Source: an uncultured Christensenella sp. (lineage in GTDB: Bacteria > Bacillota > Clostridia > Christensenellales > UBA1242). Taken from it: a DNA stretch of 55,728 nt. Shown here in pieces: positions 54,101 through 55,728 of this stretch (its first letter is position 1; each line of letters begins with the position of its first letter). The stretch is taken from NCBI GenBank assembly GCA_910584815.1, contig CAJUBT010000007.1:1-55728 (forward strand). The letters are read 5' to 3'. The position numbers and the translations under genes were made by a program. The notes beneath the pieces were generated by a model. It made no database searches. It was not told the origin of the DNA and saw only the letters and a list, made by a program, of their open reading frames with translations.

Positions 54101-54129
54101 AATTTAGCATATATAAATCGCAATGTCAA
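54101..54129 (-). promoter_or_regulatory. Promoter of the candidate small RNA
   Basis: On the minus strand: TTGACA (54129-54124), 17-base spacer, TAAATT (54106-54101) with an extended TGC. The start is expected near 54095. Confidence 0.75.
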
Positions 54130-54413
54130 TTTATAATATTAAAACTTTATTTAGAAATAGGTGAATTATGCTTTAATAATTATAATTTGAATAAAAAATT
54201 AATACATCATTAGTATTTGAAAACTATTTGTAAAGTTTGAGGGAATAAAATTTGTATAATTTATATAATAAATTTTTTTAAATTAACGCAGAATTTTATA
54301 GAGGTTATATGCTAGTAACTTTCAAAAATTTTTTTAAAGACAAAATTTTTTATAATATTTTTTTTAATTTGAATTAATATAAGTTAAGTAAAAATTTAAA
54401 TTAAATAAAACAA
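54130..54413. other. AT-rich spacer downstream of asnA
   Basis: No convincing gene. A 22-codon plus-strand frame at 54309-54377 has GAGG upstream but only 4-5 bases away and no clear promoter, so I do not call it. No clear terminator for asnA is seen. Confidence 0.4.
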
Positions 54414-55421
54414 TTATAAAAGTTTTAATCCGTTTTCTTTACAAAACTCTATAGTTTTGTTATCCCAAATAGAGCATTGAACTTCGCCAATGTGGGCTTT
54501 TTTAAGAATATACATACAAAGCCTAGACTGACCAATTCCGCCGCCAATAGTTAGTGGGAGAGAATTACTCATAATATCTTTATGAAATTCAAATTTTAGT
54601 TTTTCTTGCTTTCCAGTTAAACTTAGCTGTTTTTCTAAACTATTTGCATCAACTCTTATACCCATAGAACTTAATTCAAAAGCACTTTTCAAAACCTTGT
54701 TGTAAACAAGCAAATCTCCATTTAATTCCCAATCATCATAATCTGGGGCTCTTAAATCGTGAGGTTCATTATTGCTTAATTTGCCACCAATTTGCATTAT
54801 AAAAACAGTTTTATATTTTTTGCATATTTCGTTTTCTCTCTCTTTTGGCGTTTTATTTGGAAATTTCTTCAAAAGTTTTTCGCTAGTAATAAAATAAACA
54901 TCCTTTTTAAAATCAATATCAATGCTTTTATAAATTTTTTTAATTTTTTGGCAAGTGATATCTATTGCTTCACAAATTTTTATAACAATCTCTTTTAAAA
55001 AATCTTTGTTTCGTTGTTCTTTAGTTATAATTCGTTCCCAATCCCATTGGTCAACATAAACGGAATGAATTTGGTCTAAATCTTCATCGCGTCTAATTGC
55101 ATTCATATCTGTATATAAACCACTATCTTGCCAAAATCCATATTTTTTTAAAGCCATTCTTTTCCATTTAGCAAGAGATTGAACAACTTCCAGTTTTTCT
55201 TTGCCTTTTGCCTTAATTTCAAAATCAACCTTTCTTTCAACACCACTTAAATCATCATTTAAACCACTTTCTTTTGTAACAAACAGTGGGGCAGAAACCC
55301 TAAGTAAGTTTAATTTTTTACTAAGTTCTTTTTGAAAAGTGTCTTTTATGTATTTAATTGCTCTTTGTGTTTGAAAATCTGTTAATTTTCTATATTCTTT
55401 TTTATCTATTTCATAAATCAT
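54414..55421 (-). CDS. asnA: Aspartate--ammonia ligase (asparagine synthetase A)
   Basis: 335 residues, the AsnA length. Makes asparagine from aspartate, ammonia and ATP on a fold related to class II tRNA synthetases. Motifs: RVSAPLFVTKESGLNDDLSG, VVQSLAKWKRMAL, LYTDMNAIRRDEDLDQIHSVYVDQWDWE, the RAPDYDDWELNGDLLVYN block and LTIGGGIGQSRLCMYIL. AAAGAGG precedes the minus-strand ATG. A leader peptide gene and terminator lie 130-280 bases upstream on the same strand, pointing to attenuation by asparaginyl-tRNA supply. Confidence 0.97.
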   Translation of the reverse strand: MIYEIDKKEYRKLTDFQTQRAIKYIKDTFQKELSKKLNLLRVSAPLFVTKESGLNDDLSGVERKVDFEIKAKGKEKLEVVQSLAKWKRMALKKYGFWQDSGLYTDMNAIRRDEDLDQIHSVYVDQWDWERIITKEQRNKDFLKEIVIKICEAIDITCQKIKKIYKSIDIDFKKDVYFITSEKLLKKFPNKTPKERENEICKKYKTVFIMQIGGKLSNNEPHDLRAPDYDDWELNGDLLVYNKVLKSAFELSSMGIRVDANSLEKQLSLTGKQEKLKFEFHKDIMSNSLPLTIGGGIGQSRLCMYILKKAHIGEVQCSIWDNKTIEFCKENGLKLL

Positions 55422-55550
55422 TTTTTTTATTTTCCTCTTTAACTAATAAATTTTTTATTAAATATTTAAATAATTGAAAGGGTTATCGTTGAAAAATTTG
55501 TTTTAGCAATAAAAACTTTTAAAAACTAATTTAATGCCTATGAATATTTT

Positions 55551-55598
55551 TAAAAATAAAAAATACACTAGCATAAATCTTTATTGCCAGTGTATTTT
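55551..55598 (-). terminator. Attenuator terminator upstream of asnA
   Basis: On the minus strand AAAATACACT (55598-55589) pairs exactly with AGTGTATTTT (55569-55560); the stem continues inward with GC pairs (G587-C571, C586-G572) and AT pairs around an AT loop. TTATTTTT follows. It sits between the leader ORF and asnA. The same hairpin has a T-run on the plus strand, so it may work both ways. Confidence 0.85.
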
Positions 55599-55638
55599 AT
55601 TTTTTTATACATCACAAAAAGATATGCCTACTTAGTGT
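55565..55638 (-). promoter_or_regulatory. Alternative antiterminator pairing in the asnA leader
   Basis: ACACTA (55638-55633) and GCATA (55627-55623) at the end of the leader ORF are complementary to TAGTGT (55570-55565) and TATGC (55575-55571) of the terminator 3' half. That makes 11 base pairs with a 5-base bulge, and it excludes the terminator. Confidence 0.65.
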
Positions 55639-55705
55639 TATTAGCCATATTATTATTGTTATTATTATTTATAACAAAAGCATATCTTGCAATTTTTAAA
55701 ATCAT
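55628..55705 (-). CDS. Asn-rich leader peptide of asnA (25 codons)
   Basis: ATG at 55705-55703 opens 25 codons ending in TAG (55630-55628). AAGGAA (55717-55712) is a well-placed ribosome binding site. Residues 13-19 are seven consecutive Asn (codons 55669-55649) and residues 22-23 are two more. The ORF is on the same strand as asnA and is followed at once by the segment that can form either terminator or antiterminator. Nine of 25 codons specify the product of the downstream enzyme, as in classical trp, his and leu leader peptides. Its promoter must lie beyond the window's right end. Confidence 0.82.
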   Translation of the reverse strand: MILKIARYAFVINNNNNNNMANNTK

Positions 55706-55728
55706 AATAAATTCCTTAATTTTAAATT

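Noticed and set aside
54309..54377. 22-codon plus-strand ORF with GAGG upstream
   Set aside because: Spacing is only 4-5 bases, there is no convincing promoter, and the composition (Phe/Lys/Asn only) is what random AT-rich sequence gives.
55421..55728. T-box riboswitch for asnA
   Set aside because: No T-box consensus (AGGGTGG-type) and no long stem I are seen; the leader ORF and terminator explain the region better. The window ends 23 bases above the leader ATG, so sequence further upstream was not seen.
1..55728. Mycoplasma-type code (TGA as Trp)
   Set aside because: rimI, rsfS and rbfA end at TGA at the family's expected length, and tryptophan is encoded by TGG.
1..55728. Prophage, insertion sequences, CRISPR, tRNA or rRNA genes
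   Set aside because: No transposase, integrase, phage structural gene, direct-repeat array, or tRNA/rRNA-like sequence was seen on reading both strands.

Overview
The window looks like a chromosomal segment of a low-GC, very AT-rich (by eye about three quarters A+T) bacterium of the Firmicutes, most likely an uncultured clostridium-like lineage. Gene order supports this: mreB-minD-minE-spoIVFA/spoIVFB, obg-yhbY-rsfS, tsaE-tsaB-rimI, frr-uppS-cdsA-rseP-polC(remnant)-rimP-nusA-ylxR-infB-rbfA-nrnA-truB. TGA is used as a stop (rimI, rsfS, rbfA), so the standard bacterial code applies. I see no rRNA, tRNA, CRISPR array or insertion sequence. SpoIVFA/SpoIVFB-like proteins suggest an endospore former or a descendant of one.

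Layout. 1-4.7 kb: cell shape and division (MreB-like, MinD, MinE) and a sporulation-type membrane protease pair. 5-7.4 kb: a DUF4132 protein. 7.7-10.4 kb: pyruvate phosphate dikinase with its own promoter and terminators. 10.9-18.3 kb: an accessory-looking stretch with an RF1-like protein that lacks stop-codon recognition motifs, then a tight operon of an SF1 helicase, a coiled-coil protein, a membrane-anchored beta-helix protein and small membrane proteins. 18.8-21.2 kb: cysteine desulfurase diverging from a DUF3343 protein, then endonuclease III. 21.5-28.5 kb: ribosome assembly and tRNA t6A genes, including a fusion of a catalytically dead PAP2-type membrane domain to TsaE. 28.7-31.9 kb: a membrane-anchored MurF-like ligase and Ddl. 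32-35.8 kb: an OGG-type glycosylase read from a probably leaderless mRNA, a shikimate-kinase-like protein without P-loop, and transketolase. 36.2-50.3 kb: the conserved frr to truB supercluster, with dxr, proS, the polymerase part of polC, ylxQ and ribF not in their usual places. 50.5-52.1 kb: endonuclease IV and YebC. 52.4-53.8 kb: a small XRE regulator facing a lipoprotein, with two near-identical palindromic operators and a perfect consensus promoter between them. 54.0-54.1 kb: a probable free-standing small RNA on the minus strand. 54.4-55.7 kb: asnA on the minus strand behind a leader peptide gene and terminator.

The most striking signal is at the right end. Upstream of asnA (asparagine synthetase A) is a 25-codon ORF with a good ribosome binding site and seven consecutive Asn codons. 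It is followed by an intrinsic terminator whose 3' arm can alternatively pair with the end of the leader ORF. This has every visible part of a ribosome-mediated transcription attenuator sensing charged tRNA-Asn. Other points worth following are the RF1-like paralogue, the PolC-derived exonuclease at the polC locus, the PAP2-TsaE fusion, the helicase operon, the small RNA and the XRE operator pair.
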